Below are positions 28,937 through 41,968 of a stretch of 64,000 nucleotides of DNA, in pieces. The translations under genes and the position numbers were made by a program. The DNA is from Chryseobacterium sp. E1 (GTDB taxonomy: Bacteria > Bacteroidota > Bacteroidia > Flavobacteriales > Weeksellaceae): contig CP078104.1 of assembly GCA_019203745.1 (NCBI GenBank), positions 434,001-498,000 on the forward strand. Direction: 5' to 3'. Within the stretch, counting starts at the first letter, position 1. Each line of letters starts with the position of its first letter. A model generated the notes under the pieces. It saw only the letters and a list, made by a program, of their open reading frames with translations, was not told the origin of the DNA and did not search any database.

Positions 28937-31900
28937 ATTTTGTCATCATTATATTAAAATTTTGTTGATAAACTGTACCATTCTTGTACCAACCCCATCC
29001 TTTTTCATAATTCTTTTGAGAAGTTTGATTCCAACTAGTAAAATCTTGAAAAGTAATATATTCTTTACCTGTAGTGCCACTATAATGCATACTTGTCAGA
29101 TCCCTATTAATAAAGATATCTCTTGATCTTACAATTGACGACGACACACCTGTACCCAAAAGATCATCATATCTTGCAGACCAGCAAGTTCCCATAATAA
29201 GATTCTTTCCTTCATTAACATAGTTTGCAATACCTATAAAACTATCTATACTACTTCTTATTCCTTCTGATAATTTGCTTTTATCAGTGATATACTGTTG
29301 CATATTACTTCCTAAAATCATATCATCGCCTGTAGAAAAACCTGTATCTCCAACCATTACATAGTTACCGTTTTTATCACGAAGAGCTTCGCCTTCTTCA
29401 TTGAAAACATAACGTTCGCTTTGCAAACCATGAGAATTTATGTAAATATTATCTGCTTGATTACTTCCCAGATATTTAGACAGTTTTGTTAGAGCATCGT
29501 TCAAGTTTAAAGCATCAATAATATGCCATCCATTGGCTGCAAAATCACTATTTACAAAATTACCAAGTTTCTTATCACCTCTTATAAAATTAATGATAAT
29601 ATTTTTGGCAGGGCCATTATTGATTCCTCCGCCTCCTTTTTTCCCCATCGTCCCTGTCAACAGATCCTGAAATGCTCCCAATCCGTTATTCTGGGCTATA
29701 AAATTCATGAGATCCTGTGTAGAACTGCCTCCTCCCGCATAAAAAGACCAGAGGGACTTTGGGTACATTAATTGAGCTTCTTCCTGGTCTGGAGCCATAG
29801 GTTTTCTTCCATCCGGATCTGTAAACGTCACAGGATTATTGTAAGCATAGTTATACGGTGAGTATCTTCTCATCTGTTCGGCCAATGGATCTATCACGCC
29901 CCATCTTCCCAGATCCGGCATATAGAATCTGGCTCCAAAATCAAACATACCGGTTTCCTGAAGCTCTTTACCGCCGAACTTATAATTCATATATCCGCCT
30001 AAAAGGCCTTTATCCTGTCCTATATGGCTCAATCCAAAAGGATAGTAATTGTTGGTATCTGTAATCTGAGGAGCACCTTCGCTGTTTCTTGTAAAACTTA
30101 CCCTTACATTTCCTAAATGGTCACGGTATTGGTAAATATAACGGTTTTCCGTGAAACTGTAAAAACCTTCTGAAGTGGCTACAAAATCGAGGGTCCAGTC
30201 AGAGTTCACCGGTTGTAAAACTCCTGCTTTAGTGTAGGCCTGTTCCTCATAAGCTGACTCTGTCTTACAGGTCAGACAGGGCTGAATCCCCCAAATCCCT
30301 AAAATCATACTGAAAGCCATCCAGATAATCCGTCATAACAGTGCTCATGGTACTTCCTCTTCCGCTTCTCTGGCTCGTATGGGTTTTCCTCAGTTTCGTT
30401 CCGTCAGCACGGTATAAATAATTCAGATTAACGTAGCTTGTCTCTCCCAGAAAGGTCTGTATAATATTAAACGTATCGGGGAGATTCAGAAAATTATAAC
30501 CGATGGATTGTATGCCTTTATCCGGCATGGTCGTCATATTTCCATTGGCATCATAGTTCATGGTATTGTTTCCCCCTTCATATCCGGTGTCATTCAATGC
30601 ATTTTCAATTACCTTATCCAGGCGGTTTCCTGTATACTGATACACCAGATCATCTACCATGGTCGCTGTATTTCCAAAAATGGCAAAACCATTTCTTTTC
30701 AGGGTTTTGATATTTCCATTAAGGTCATAAGTGACATGCTCATTATATTTATTGTTATAAGGAACCGTTGTTCCGGGTTCGGAGTAAATGGCATCTTTAA
30801 GGCGGTTCAGCGGATCGTATACATAAGAATACCTTTTAAGGATACCGTCTGAAGATACTTTCCAGTCTACCTCAGAGATATTCCCATTGCTTTTTCCCGG
30901 AGCTATATTGGCATATTCGGGATTCTGGTATTTCACTTCATATCCGAAAAGCTTATTTCCCAGGTTGGCAGGATCATTAATTTTGGTAATCACGCCACGG
31001 ATATCATAGCCATAATCTATTGTCTGAAGACCATTTCCCACTTTCTTCTGTGAAAGCTGTGAAAGTTCGTTATAGGTATTTTCCGCCAGTATTTCTGTGG
31101 CACCACTATCTACCTGATGGGTTTGTTTCTTTAAACGGTTCTGACTGTCATACTCAAAATTCTGTGTAAGAACTTTTTCAGTATCGGTACTGAGTCTTTT
31201 ATGATACACTTTGGTCTGCTTCACCACTCCGGCAAAATCAAGTTCCGATTCTGTTCTGGTATAGCCTCCAAGGTGATTGATGCTATGGGATCCCACCGAT
31301 CTTCCTTTGGCATCATAATAAACATAACTTTTAGTCCAGTTATCATCCTCTATATTTTTCACAAGGCTCAAGGTTGGCATAGCTTGGGTATTCACAGGAG
31401 CATTCTGGATATCGGTGATCACAGGCTGTCCAAGTATTGACGTCGGAAAGGCAGGACTAAAACTATATTGTGGATAGGTATCATAATAGTTTAAGGATAA
31501 TAGTGTCACCCACTTTGATGAATTGGGATATGTGGCATCCGGATTATCATAATAAACATCCATCCCCTGCCTCTCAAAAAAGCCGTATTGATTCTATTGA
31601 CTCTGTTTGCACTGTATCCATTGGCAATATCCTGCTCCTGAGATCTTTCACCCCTGTACATATTCCGGTAATAGCGACTCTCCCCAATCCGTCATATTTG
31701 GTATAGAGCCATTGTCCTTTTTCTTTAATTCGGCATCCTGGGTAGCAATCAGTCGGTCTGCTTTATCATAGACCATATATTCCCAGCCTTTTCCGGGAAG
31801 TTTTTTCTCTACAAGCCTTCCCAGCCCGTCGTAACGGTATTGGTAACAAAGGTTATTCAATGCAGTCTCATCAGGAACAGCATCGCCAACGGCTAAAGGG

Positions 31901-32666
31901 GAAGTACATACGCCAATTGACCATAGTCATTGTACAGGTAATAGGTATCCACTTCTTTGGTTCCGTCATTCTTTCTTACCAGAACTGTCTGACCTTCTCC
32001 ATTCTGAAATTCAGTAGTGACGTTGCCATCAGGATCTGTGGCGGAAGTTTTCATCAACTGGTTGGCGGTATAGCTTCCGGATAGGAAATCCCGGAATCTG
32101 TTCTTCCGTCCAGCCATCCGGTCGTGATGATAAACTTTCGGACTTCTCCGTCAGTATTGGTTCCATAGGACATATTCGCAGGTTTCTGGGACCAGGAATT
32201 CCCTGGTGGCACCAACTGGTTCACTCTTCCTGTATAAATATGATCATAGATCTTTTCAGAATAGATCCTTTCATTTCCGTATCCGGCAGATGAGGCATTC
32301 CCCAGCGGATTGGCATATATAGCTCCGTTCTGTGTTCCACTCTGGGGAACAGGAAGATAACTTTTAGCTTCACGCCCTTTAGAGTCATATTCTATGGGTG
32401 TTACAACATCTCTTCCAAGCGGTGTTGCTTTCAGGGCAATGCTTTGAACAGGTCTTCCCAATCCGTCAAAATATTGTACGGCTTCAGATTTCTTGATACA
32501 ATCTGCATCCAGGCAGGATTTTGTATAGATATAATTTTCTGATGTACTTAAATTGGTTTGTGCAGCAATGTTTAATGAAAAAGAAGAATGACAAGCGAAA
32601 AATATTTTTTCTCCTGCTTTTTTCTCAGTATTGAAGACCAAAAGGGTGTTATTATATTTTTTTCAT
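28914..32666 (-). CDS. RHS toxin with DUF6443-type N-terminus and CHAT/caspase-like C-terminal domain (frameshifted)
   Basis: About 1,250 residues. The signal peptide (hydrophobic YFSLVILLFSLNIAAQ after homopolymer correction) is followed by the DUF6443-type start (SKSCLD-like TKSCLDADCIKKSEAVQYFDG). YD-repeats come next (YDGLGRLVEK, YDKADRLIAT, YDANGNMTTMPDKG), then the RHS core (YRDHLGNVRVSF, YYPFGL, GARFYMPDLGRWGVIDPL, ending DPDG). After a conserved linker the variable domain of about 230 residues has NIYINSHGLQ (His at 29430-29432) and NLIMGTCWSARYDD (Cys at 29184-29186), the spacing and strand context of CHAT/caspase-like peptidases. At least five frame breaks occur (about 32650, 32085, 31875, 31610, 30290). 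The RHS shell should encapsulate the toxin. Confidence 0.87.
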
Positions 32667-32672
32667 GGTATA

Positions 32673-35431
32673 TTAGTGTTTATAGTTGTACTGATTCTCC
32701 TGCAATACCTTTCCTTGTGCATCAATTACCTTAATCAAACGATTGGCACTGTCATAGATATTCGCAGTCCTGATCCCGTTGGCAGAAATCGAATGAGTAA
32801 CTCCTATCATTAGATCATAAGCAGAACCTGTAATACTGAAATTTTTGAGTGCAGGATCTTTCCTTAGGTTTTCCAATGCCTGCAGCAAAGCCGGCTCATT
32901 AGCTGGATTGTCATGATCTGCATCAGACGCTGAAATGGCAGCTGTAACAACCGGAAGTGCTGCTACCTGGGAATAGGAGGCTCCCGTGATCACGGCAATA
33001 GGCTGCGTCTGATAATATCCCCAGATCGTAGTGACCGGTATACCGTCTTTACCTGTAACCTGCACAAGGTTTCCTTTAGCATCATATACATCGAGTGTGG
33101 AAGCCGTAAAAGGGGCTTGGGTCTGCATATTATAGCCTATAACAGAAGTTGGGTACAAATGGGATGAGTCGTCAAACTTAGTTTCTGCTTTTCCTACCAG
33201 CTTCCCGTTCTTTTTGGTAGTGGTCTCCAGAGGAATATTGATCATATTGGCATTCACCAGTTTTTGTACGCCCTTATCAGCAGGATAAAGAAGGGTCTTT
33301 TCTACCACCGTACCATCATGAAGGGTTTCTTTGGAAGAAATCATATTACTGTAGGTGTCTTCAAAATTGCTTTCTGAAGTTGAAACCAGTTTTTTTGTGG
33401 TTCCGGAAATATAATTTTCGACTGTAGAACTCTGCTTTGCAATGACAATCTTTTTCACAGGAGTACCAGGAGAGGGGCCGTGGATAATATTAGTTAAAGG
33501 AACCTCTTTAAACTGATAGCTCATTTCTGTTTTCTGAAGCAGCTGGCCTTCACTGTAGGTTTCTTGCTTTTCAAGCAGGCCCAATGTGCGGAGATAACTA
33601 TTCATTTCTTCGCCCCCAGATAAATAAGAAGGGGGAATTCCGGGTGTGATATTATCAGGATTTTTGAAATAATATTTCGAATAGCTGCCATTAATCATAT
33701 CTGTTACTTTAACATTAGTATAGCCAATAGGTCTCACTTCATTTTTGGAATCCTCAATAAAACTTAATTCCGAAGAGGTGTCCACTATGGTTCCGCTTGA
33801 ACGCAGAGGATTGTCAAATAAATTATATTCATACTTTGTATAGCCAAGCGGAGAAGAACCTGTAGAATTAAAATTTTTAATGCTTTTTATACGAAGACCA
33901 TGTCCGTAATCATTTTCATCAAGACGGGTTTTCTTAAATGCATAAAGCTCTATGGTTCCCGAGCTTCTTCCGGAAACACTAAAATTCATGGTACCTTCAG
34001 CAGAAAATCTGGATATGCTTGGACAGCTATACATATCATATGAATCATAAACATAAGGAGGGAGTTCCTGATCGTTGATATAAAGGAAAGACTCCTTGGA
34101 ACTCCTGGTTTGACAGGACCATATGGTTCATATTCAAATTTCACAAATGCTACAACATAATTATCCGGAACAGTGTAAGGAGGAGGGTTTTTCCAGGCTC
34201 CGTTCTGTAATTAATGGTTTTGATTTTCTCAAAAGGATAATAATCATAATACCCGTTCGAAGTGTTGTAGCTCTCATGTGGTAGTGACTGAGATTCAAAT
34301 TCATACTCAGTTCTTCCTCCTGTAGGAAGAAAGATAGTTTTGAGTGTTCCATAGCTGCAGGTATTACGATCTCTGCTTCCTTTAGAGGGTAAAATGCCTC
34401 TTCCAAAATCACAGCTTTGGATTGCATTAGGATAACCAAAAAGATCTGTTGCATAACTGGTCCCTGAATTATATTCAAAAGAAAATTTCTGGATCTGGTT
34501 ACCGTTTTTATCCAAATTAACCAGTCCCTGCAACTGATCCGCAGGTCTTTCAAAAGCATACTGATTGATGATTGTACCTTGGGGCTCTTGAGAACAAGTT
34601 TATCCACAATATACCAATCTTCATTATTGCTCGCACTTAGTAAAGGAGCCGAACCTCTATGCTTATAGATGTATTCAATGCTTCCCGCACCATGAACTGT
34701 AATTTTTTTAATTTTTTGTTGCTGAAGAGTCCCAGCAGGAGCAGGTACAGATTCTGTTCTTGTTTCATATTCAATGGTTACACTTTCTTCATTTTTAACA
34801 TTAAAATTTTAGACAAAAAGAAACCGCTGTTAACATATTTTACAGTCTGGGTTATAGCTCCTACAGTCATTTGATTGATGTTCAGTTTATCAAAAACATA
34901 ACTATTACCCTTGGTATCAATGATGGTAAAAGATTTAACCTTTCCTTCCTGAGTATCTTTGGTAATAATGATTTTATCATTTGACGGAGAAATATGAACA
35001 GCAGTTAATTCATGAGAAACTCTATCATCTGTAATCATGAATTTTCCACTTCCTCCGGGATAGTTATAATTAAAAATGTCAGAATCTACACTACCATCAC
35101 TGTACTTTTTATAATCTTCAGCTTTGCGGGTTTTGTTTCTTACAATACTCCCTATTGTTGAAAGATTCCAGCCTTTTCCGGTATCACTAATCAAACTGAA
35201 ACTAGAGGCACTTTCGGTGGAATAATTAAGTGAAAGATTGATGCTGATTCCTGTAGCTGGAACAGCGATATTGAATATAGGAAGCCCTATATTAGGTATT
35301 CCCTGATATATATTAGCATCTCCGTTGGTTACATAATCATATTTTTGGAGGCCTATTTTCTCCTGCCCTGAAACATTAATGTTTCCTAAAAAGGCAGCCA
35401 GTAAAAAGGCTGTTAATAGTATTTTCTTCAT
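32673..35431 (-). CDS. RHS/YD-repeat shell protein, first part (frameshifted)
   Basis: Secreted protein of about 919 residues. The signal peptide (MKKILLTAFLLAAFLGNINV) is followed by a conserved start (YVTNGDANIYQGIPNIGLPI) and beta-rich sequence with YD-like motifs up to the end (IYDSANRLIKVIDAQGKVLQ). It stops 6 bases before the DUF6443-type RHS gene, so the shell appears to be divided between two polypeptides, as in split Tc toxin B and C or related insecticidal complexes. Breaks lie near 34780, 34570, 34150 and 34040. It contains no toxin domain. Role: probably part of the cocoon or of the delivery particle; inferred from gene order. Confidence 0.8.
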
Positions 35432-35442
35432 GATTCTCAGTT

Positions 35443-37077
35443 TTATTTTTTTATCAGCTTTGCATTTGCCGTTTTGTTATTATCAGTTTTAATGGTCACC
35501 AGATAAGCCCCCTGTACAAGATTCTGCGTATTAATCTTGGTCACATTATTCTTTGTCTTCACACTCTGAAGCTGTCTTCCGCTCATATCATACAACAGAA
35601 TTTCAGCTTCTTTGAAATCAAAGCCGATTTCTACATAAGCATAATCGGAGACCGGGTTCGGATAGATCTTGATATCTTGCTTCTCGATCAGCTGGTTCAC
35701 TTGTTTGTCTCCAAGTTTCACAATCTTCCAGTTCTCTTTTCCCAGTTCTTTGGCACTGGTTCCCGCCAGGATTATAGAACCATCCCGGTTCAGTTTCAGA
35801 TCTGACAGTCTTTCCTCTCTCTGCCTTGATTCTCCTGCCACATGCTTTCGCCACTGCTCATTTCCATTCTGATCCAGATACAGCATCCAGAAGGTTTCAT
35901 CATCTTTTTCTATTCTGCCTTCAGCCTGGGTATAGCCACCCAGCAATATTCCTGTTGTAACATCCTGGTTCTTGGTTCTTGATTCCTGGGTCTTTGTAAT
36001 CACACTCATTCCCATCAGAACATCACGGTTTTTGAAATTGTAGGATTTTTGCCACTGTTCATCCCCTCTTTCATTTAAGGAAATCAGCCAAAGGTCTGTA
36101 CCTTCTTGGGTGCCTACCGTTTTGTTTCCTGATCTTTCGGACCTGGATTCTCCACCAATGATATAACCACCTGAAGTCAGGGCTAAAGTCCTGATATGAT
36201 CATCTCCTTTCCCACCATAGTCCTTTTCCCATTCTATTTTTCCGTTTTTGTCCAGTTTTACAATCCAGTAATCACCTTCACCGAAATTGCTGCTTTGTTT
36301 GGAGGTGGCAGATGTCAGGTTGCGGGTAGCAGTGCTTTCGGTTGAGGATTTACTTTCAGGATTTCTTACACCAGGATTACGAACTTCAGCGCTTCTGGAA
36401 TAGATTCCCAGTAAGGCTCCGCCATCTTTTGTGGGGATCATTTTTTCGACCTCATCCAGACCTTTTCCACCTAAAATAAGTCCGGATAGTTCTTTTCCGT
36501 CTTTATCCAGTCTGGTGATCCAAACATCTTTGGAGCCATAACCTTTAGATGAATTTTGAACATTTCCAGCAACAAAGAATCCTAAATCTGTAGTCTGAAT
36601 CACTGCTCTGGCTTCTTCATCAGAGGAAGTTCCCAAAGTCTTTTGCCATAATTCATCCCCGAATTCATTGATTCTTACCAACCAGATATCTGATCCCCTT
36701 TGGAATCGTCCTTTTTATCCAGTCCTTTGCCTGAATAAGAAGTTCCGGCTAAGAGAAAACCACCATCCTGAGTGGTCACAGTAGCTGATAAATAATCATG
36801 ATTCTGTCTGATAAATACTTCTCCCAGATTTCTTCTCCTTGCTGGTTCAGTTTTACCAAATGGAAATCATAACCGTTGTTTTGCTTACTGCCTGAAGCCT
36901 GCTGCTTATCGCTTTGAATAGAGCTTCCGGTGATAAGGTATTGCTGATCGATTGTTGTAGTGACCTGACTTAGAAAATCCTGAGTAGAAGATTTGATGTC
37001 TTTCTGCCAGACTACTTCCTGAGCAGACACACCAAGCATTGTACACAAAGTAAGTGCACAGAGAGCGTTTTTTTCAT
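35443..37077 (-). CDS. T9SS-sorted repeat protein, propeller-like (frameshifted)
   Basis: First gene of the RHS operon, about 545 residues. The signal peptide (CALTLCTMLGVSAQ after adding one A near 37070) is followed by some nine repeats of the type GG..D.W..KLDKNGKIEWEK, DDHIRTLALTSGGYIIGG, characteristic of bacterial beta-propellers. The protein ends in a type A Por secretion sorting domain (KIYPNPVSDYAYVEI .. LLYDMSGRQLQS .. LVQGAYLVTIKTD). It is therefore exported by the type IX system and attached to or released from the surface. Breaks are near 36700 and 36780. It may display or anchor the RHS particle; this is inferred from the operon. Confidence 0.85.
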
Positions 37078-37120
37078 TCTCGTGTTTTTGAGTTAATAAT
37101 TAGCTTTTTTTCATATCGTG

Positions 37121-37152
37121 TAAATTTAACTTTTTTAATACATTAAAAACAA
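37121..37152 (-). promoter_or_regulatory. Promoter of the RHS operon
   Basis: On the minus strand TTG (37152 to 37150), a 21-base spacer and TAAATTTA (37128 to 37121), one mismatch from TAnnTTTG. The leader to the first start codon is about 40 bases. Confidence 0.5.
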
Positions 37153-37305
37153 TGTCCAAGGATTTAATATTAAAAAATCATTAAAACAATCAAATATTTA
37201 TTATCATATATCTATTTCAAATTCCCTTTTACAAAGCTATATCAGCACTGCGACAGAACTTGTCGTAATAAATTATGAATAGGTTTACCTGACTTTATCA
37301 ATCCC

Positions 37306-37342
37306 AAAAAAAAAAGCAGCCTTCAAAATAATGAAGACCGCT
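37306..37342 (-). terminator. Terminator of the MacAB-TolC-like operon
   Basis: On the minus strand AGCGGTCTTCA pairs with TGAAGGCTGCT (11 bp with two G-U pairs), loop of six bases, followed by a run of ten T. Placed 28 bases after the TolC stop. Confidence 0.85.
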
Positions 37343-37369
37343 TTCCTAAAAATATGACTGATCTGAAAT

Positions 37370-38669
37370 TTAAAATTCTGTTTGTAATACTTTGAGTAAT
37401 TCTGTCTGCTGAATCACATCATTTCTGCTGGTGATCAGGTTAAAATTAGCCTGAAGCCATCCGTTTCTGACTACGAAAAAAGTATAGGCATCTATTAATC
37501 CTTCTTTATATTTTTCCTCAGATTTCTGGAAAGATAGTTTTTGATTTTCAAAATTAGCATCCAGCAGGCTGTATTTCTCCCGGGCGTTTAAAAACTGTGC
37601 TTTGATGGAATTAATATTCTGGGTAAGATCATTAATCACAAGTTCTTTGTCGTATTGGGCACTTATTTTATTCAGTTTTGCTGTTTCCACATTGGTTTTT
37701 ACCTGAAGTTTATTGAAAATGGGAATGCTGAGACCAAAATTCAGAGACTGATTTTTATTCTGTGAAAACTGATCAGAGAAACTGACGGTAGAACCATTAT
37801 CTTTCCCCAACACTTTATTATAAAAGGTAGACCAGCTGTAGCTGCCGTTTAAAGTCGGCAAATAGCCTGCCCTTGCAATAGCTTCTTTTTTTTTTCCTGC
37901 GCTTTTATTTCTGCCATTGCTGATTGGTAAGCCGGATTTACTTCCAGGAGTTTCCGGGTAAAGTCCGGATCATAAAACCCAGCCTCTGAAGAAAGATTTT
38001 CATCAGCCATCACAAAATCCAGGGAATCTTCGGTCATGGACAATGCATTCAACAGGTTAATTTTTGACTGATCCCGCTGATTTTTAGCAGAGACCCACTG
38101 CTCCTGTAAAGTTCCCAGGTTCGCTTTGATATCGTAAATATCACTTTTAGGCCTGTTCCCTATCTCCACTTCTTTTTCGGTGCGTTTAATCTGCTCCTGC
38201 ATTCCAGATATCTGGGTTTCCAGAACTTCAAGCCAGCTTCTGCCGTTCTGATAGGCAAAAACATCTGGATCACATTCAGCTTTACCTTATTCTGAGCCTG
38301 TTTAAGTTTATAGATGCTGGTTTCTTTATTCAGTTTAGACAAAGAAATATCCAGAATATTTTTCCAGTTGAAAAGGTTCCAGTCTGCCTGCGCATAAAAC
38401 TGATCATATTGGGTATTGAGAGCTTCTCTCTGGTTGCTGGACTGGTTGATAGAAGATCCAAAACTATAAGTGTGCCTTGCTCCCGCTTCTACTGAAGGTA
38501 AAAGCATTCCTTTTGATCCTGTAATAAGCTTTTCATTCCTGCTGACGTTTACTGTAGCCTGCTTTATCAAAGGATGATGGGCAGAAGCATAATCGAGACA
38601 CTGCTGCAGGTTCCATGCCTGCTGTGCCGGATAAAGGCCAACAAAAAATAGGAAAATGAAATTTTTCAT
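37370..38669 (-). CDS. TolC-like outer membrane efflux protein (frameshifted)
   Basis: Last gene of the ABC efflux operon, about 433 residues. The signal peptide (MKNFIFLFFVGLYPAQQ) is followed by WNLQQCLDYASAHHPLIKQA, the classical start of the OEP domain. Strands and long helices follow (ADWNLFNWKNILDISL, NLGTLQEQWVSAKNQRDQ, AQFLNAREKYSLLDANFENQ). Breaks lie near 38270, 38190 and 37860. It forms the outer-membrane exit for the MacAB-like pump encoded upstream in the same operon. Confidence 0.87.
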
Positions 38670-38711
38670 GAGTACGTTGCGGTTTTAATCATTAATGAGC
38701 CATACGCTCAA

Positions 38712-41122
38712 TTATTCATACTTCAGATATTTTATAAGGTTTACCTTGGTTGCTTTATACGCTTTGATACTTACGACAGCAAACGTTAATCCCAGTAATG
38801 TTAAAAAGCTTACGATGAACGGCCATACCGGCATATCTATTCTGTAGGCGAAATCTTTCAGCCATTCGTTCATCAGAAAATAGCAGATCGGAACGCTGAT
38901 CAGAACAGCAATCACTGTAATCCAAAGAAACTGGCGTGTCAATCCGAAAACCAGTGTATGATCTGAAGCGCCCAGTGTTTTTCTGATCGCTACATCTTTC
39001 AGCTTCTGTTCGATCATTAATGAAGACAGTGCAAAAAGTCCCAGCAGAGCCACCATAAGTACCATAGCATTCAGAATGGTGAATAAGGTTTGCTGTTTTT
39101 GATAGACTTCAAAAGTTTTGGCAAATCGCTGATCTACAAAATAATAGGTAAAAGGATAGCCCGGCTCCACATTGGTCTGCCAATAGGTTTTCAGCCTTTT
39201 ACGGTTCCGTCAATATCGTTCGGAGCTATTTTCAGCTGAATGTTATAGATATTGTACCGCTTCCACCCTGTCTGTCTGTAATGGAAAAATACGATGGGTT
39301 CTACTTCTCTTTTTAAGGCTTCTTATATTGAAATCTTTTACAATACCTACAATTTTATATTTTTGTCATCAAATCCGGGCTGTATTTCATTCTTCAGGGC
39401 CTGATCATCATTCCATCCGAATTTTCTTACAAAAGCTTCATTCACTAAAATATTGCTGATTGTATCAGATGATAGGTTCGGATCCAGCCAGCGTCCTTTT
39501 ATAAGTTTTACATTCATAAACTTCAGGTAATTATAGTCCATAGAACCATGCTGGGCCTGAATACTTTTATCCATAAAATCCATATTGGAACTGCCATATC
39601 TTCCTTCTCCCGGCACGGCTTCCCCATAAGAGACATCGGTCACTCCCTGAATATTTCTCATATCAGTCTTAAGGCGCTCATATTTCAGCCACGGTTTCGG
39701 ATTACTTTCACTGAAGTTGATCATCATTACCTGTTTTCCGTTAAAGCCAAGATCTTTGTTCATCATGTATTTCACCTGCTGATTAACGATAAGCCCGCCA
39801 ATAATAAAAAATGAAGAGATGATTAACTGTAAGGTGAGAATTCCGTTTCTCATCCAAACGCCATGCTTGCTTCTGGCAAAATTTCCTTTCAGGGTCTCTA
39901 TCGCTTTGAAATTTGAAAGATAAACTGCCGGAATAAGTCCTGAAATCAGCGTAACCAGAAGGATCATCCCAAAAGAGTAAAAGTAAATATGCCAGTCGGT
40001 CATCTTGATTTCTTTACCAAAGAATTTATTGAAGCCTGGCAGGAGCAGCTCCGTTAAAGCCAGTGAAAGCAGATAAGATGAAATACAGATTACAAATGTT
40101 TCCAGCAAAAACTGCAGGACAAGATGTGTTTTGGTACTGCCGATTGCCTTTCTCACGCCAATTTCTTTAGCACGTTGAGAGGCCTGTGCCGTCTTCAGGT
40201 TGATAAAGTTGATGGCTGATAAAACAACAATAAGAACAGAAAGCGTAAAGAGGATCATCAGTGTTTTGAAATCAGGATTTCCAAACCAGGAAGATTTTGC
40301 GTGGAGTTTCAGCCCATCCAGTGGCGTCAATAAGCTGTCTGTAGGGCCATACAGATCAAGATACTGCTGTACTGACAATCCTGAGGATTTTCCATCCCGG
40401 GCTGCACGGTATTCAAAGATATCTTTTATAAATTTTTGCCGTACTACAGCAAGATCAGTACCTTCCTTAAGCATAAAGAAACAGCCATAACTGAAATTCC
40501 CCCAACTGTTCTCATTCTCCTTCATCTGCTGAACAGGATTGAAAACGAATTCCGGTTTTATCTGTGAATTTCCTTCCGGAAGTTCATACACAGCAGTTAC
40601 ACTGTAATTCTTGCCATCAAATTTGATACTTTCCCCTACCACATCGGTTTTGCCGAAAATATTCCGGGCAGCAGTAGTGGAAAGCGCTACGGAACTCTCC
40701 CCTTTCAGCGCATCTTTATAGCTTCCTGCAATCAGTTTGAATGGAAAGAAATTGAAAAAGCTTTCAGAAACAGCCATCCCATCTTTCTGATACACCGATT
40801 TGTCTTTTGCAGTTATCTTCACCCCTATTCCTGATCCGCTGAACAGGACGTAATCCTGAACTCCCGGAATCATTTCCTTAGCCCGTTTGGCCATTGGAAT
40901 AGAAATATTATTTCCATAGGAATTGTCTTTTTGGAGTAAGACTGAAAAGCATAGATATGATCTTTTTAGGGTTCCATCTTTCATAGGATTCTTCATCATT
41001 CCAATGCATCAGGATGAGCATAAACCCGGTTAACCCTACTGTGAGTCCAAACAAATTGATACAGGTGGACAGCCAGTTTTTTTATAATTGATCAAGGCAA
41101 TTTTGAGCCAGTTGGTAAGCAT
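38712..41122 (-). CDS. ABC transporter permease, FtsX/MacB-like with two domains (frameshifted)
   Basis: Inner-membrane permease of about 803 residues with the duplicated layout common in Bacteroidota: N-terminal helix, MacB_PCD periplasmic core (VQDYVLFSGSGIGVKITAKD, FGKTDVVGESIKFDGKNY), FtsX helices (RAKEIGVRKAIGSTKTHLVL), a second periplasmic core (FSESNPKPWLKYERLKTD) and the last FtsX domain (DVAIRKTLGASDHTLVFGL). The RKAIGS and RKTLGA loops are the coupling-helix signatures that contact the ATPase. Breaks lie near 40980, 40920, 39340 and 39180. It starts 45 bases after the ATPase gene. As a mechanotransmission ABC system it would drive periplasmic substrate through TolC; antibiotic or peptide export is likely. 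Confidence 0.88.
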
Positions 41123-41167
41123 AATAGTAGTATTGTAATTAATGGTATTTGACGAAACGATTCTGAT

Positions 41168-41889
41168 TTATTCAAATGCTCCGGCATCTGCTTTTGCAAA
41201 GACATCTTTTCTTTGGGAAGCGTGTTCTTCATTAAAAATTTCTCCATCTTTCATATTGATAATTCTGGAAGCAAAGCCTGCATCGTATGAAGAGTGGGTC
41301 ACCATAATAATTGTAGATCCTTCTCTGTGGAGCTCTGCCAGGAGATTCATTACCTCATTACCATTCGAGCTGTCCAGATTTCCTGTAGGTTCATCCGCCA
41401 GGATCAGTTTCGGTTTGGTCACCAAAGCTCTTGCTACTGCCGCTCTTTGCTGCTGTCCTCCGGAAAGCTGCTGCGGATAATGTTTCGCACGATGGGAAAT
41501 ATTGATCTTTTCCATGATCTCTTCTACTTTTCTTTTTCTTTCGGAAGGGAAACTCCGTTGTAGATCAAGGGCAATTCAATATTTTCATAGACTGTGAGTT
41601 CATCGATCAGGTTAAAATTCTGGAAAATAAAGCCTATATTTTTCTTGCGGACATCGGATTTCTTTCTTTCACTCAGCCCCATCATTTCTGCTGTTTCAAA
41701 TTGATAAGAGCCTGATGAAGCAGTATCCAAAAGCCCGATGATATTCAGAAAAGTTGATTTCCCACACCCTGAAGGTCCCATTATGGCGAGGAATTCTCCT
41801 TCTTTAATGCTCAGGCTCACTTCATTTAAAGCATTTGTCTGTACGTCTTCTGCTCTGTAAATTTTTGAAAGGTTATGTATATTGATCAT
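41168..41889 (-). CDS. ABC transporter ATPase, MacB/LolD type (one frameshift)
   Basis: Cytoplasmic ATP-binding subunit, about 240 residues. Walker A is GPSGCGKST (about residue 36), the Q-loop lies in GFIFQNFNLIDELTVYEN, the signature is LSGGQQQRAAVARAL, Walker B is LILADEPTGNLD and the H-loop is MVTHS. The FNLID..TVYENIELPL pattern is typical of the MacB/LolD family that works with FtsX permeases. The frame changes near 41520. Followed by the permease gene and preceded by the HlyD-like adaptor gene. Confidence 0.92.
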
Positions 41890-41968
41890 GATAAAGTTTT
41901 TTTATGGGTTTAATTGATTACGTTCGTTGATAAATGACGAAAATAAAAGGTTAAAAATATTCATCTTT

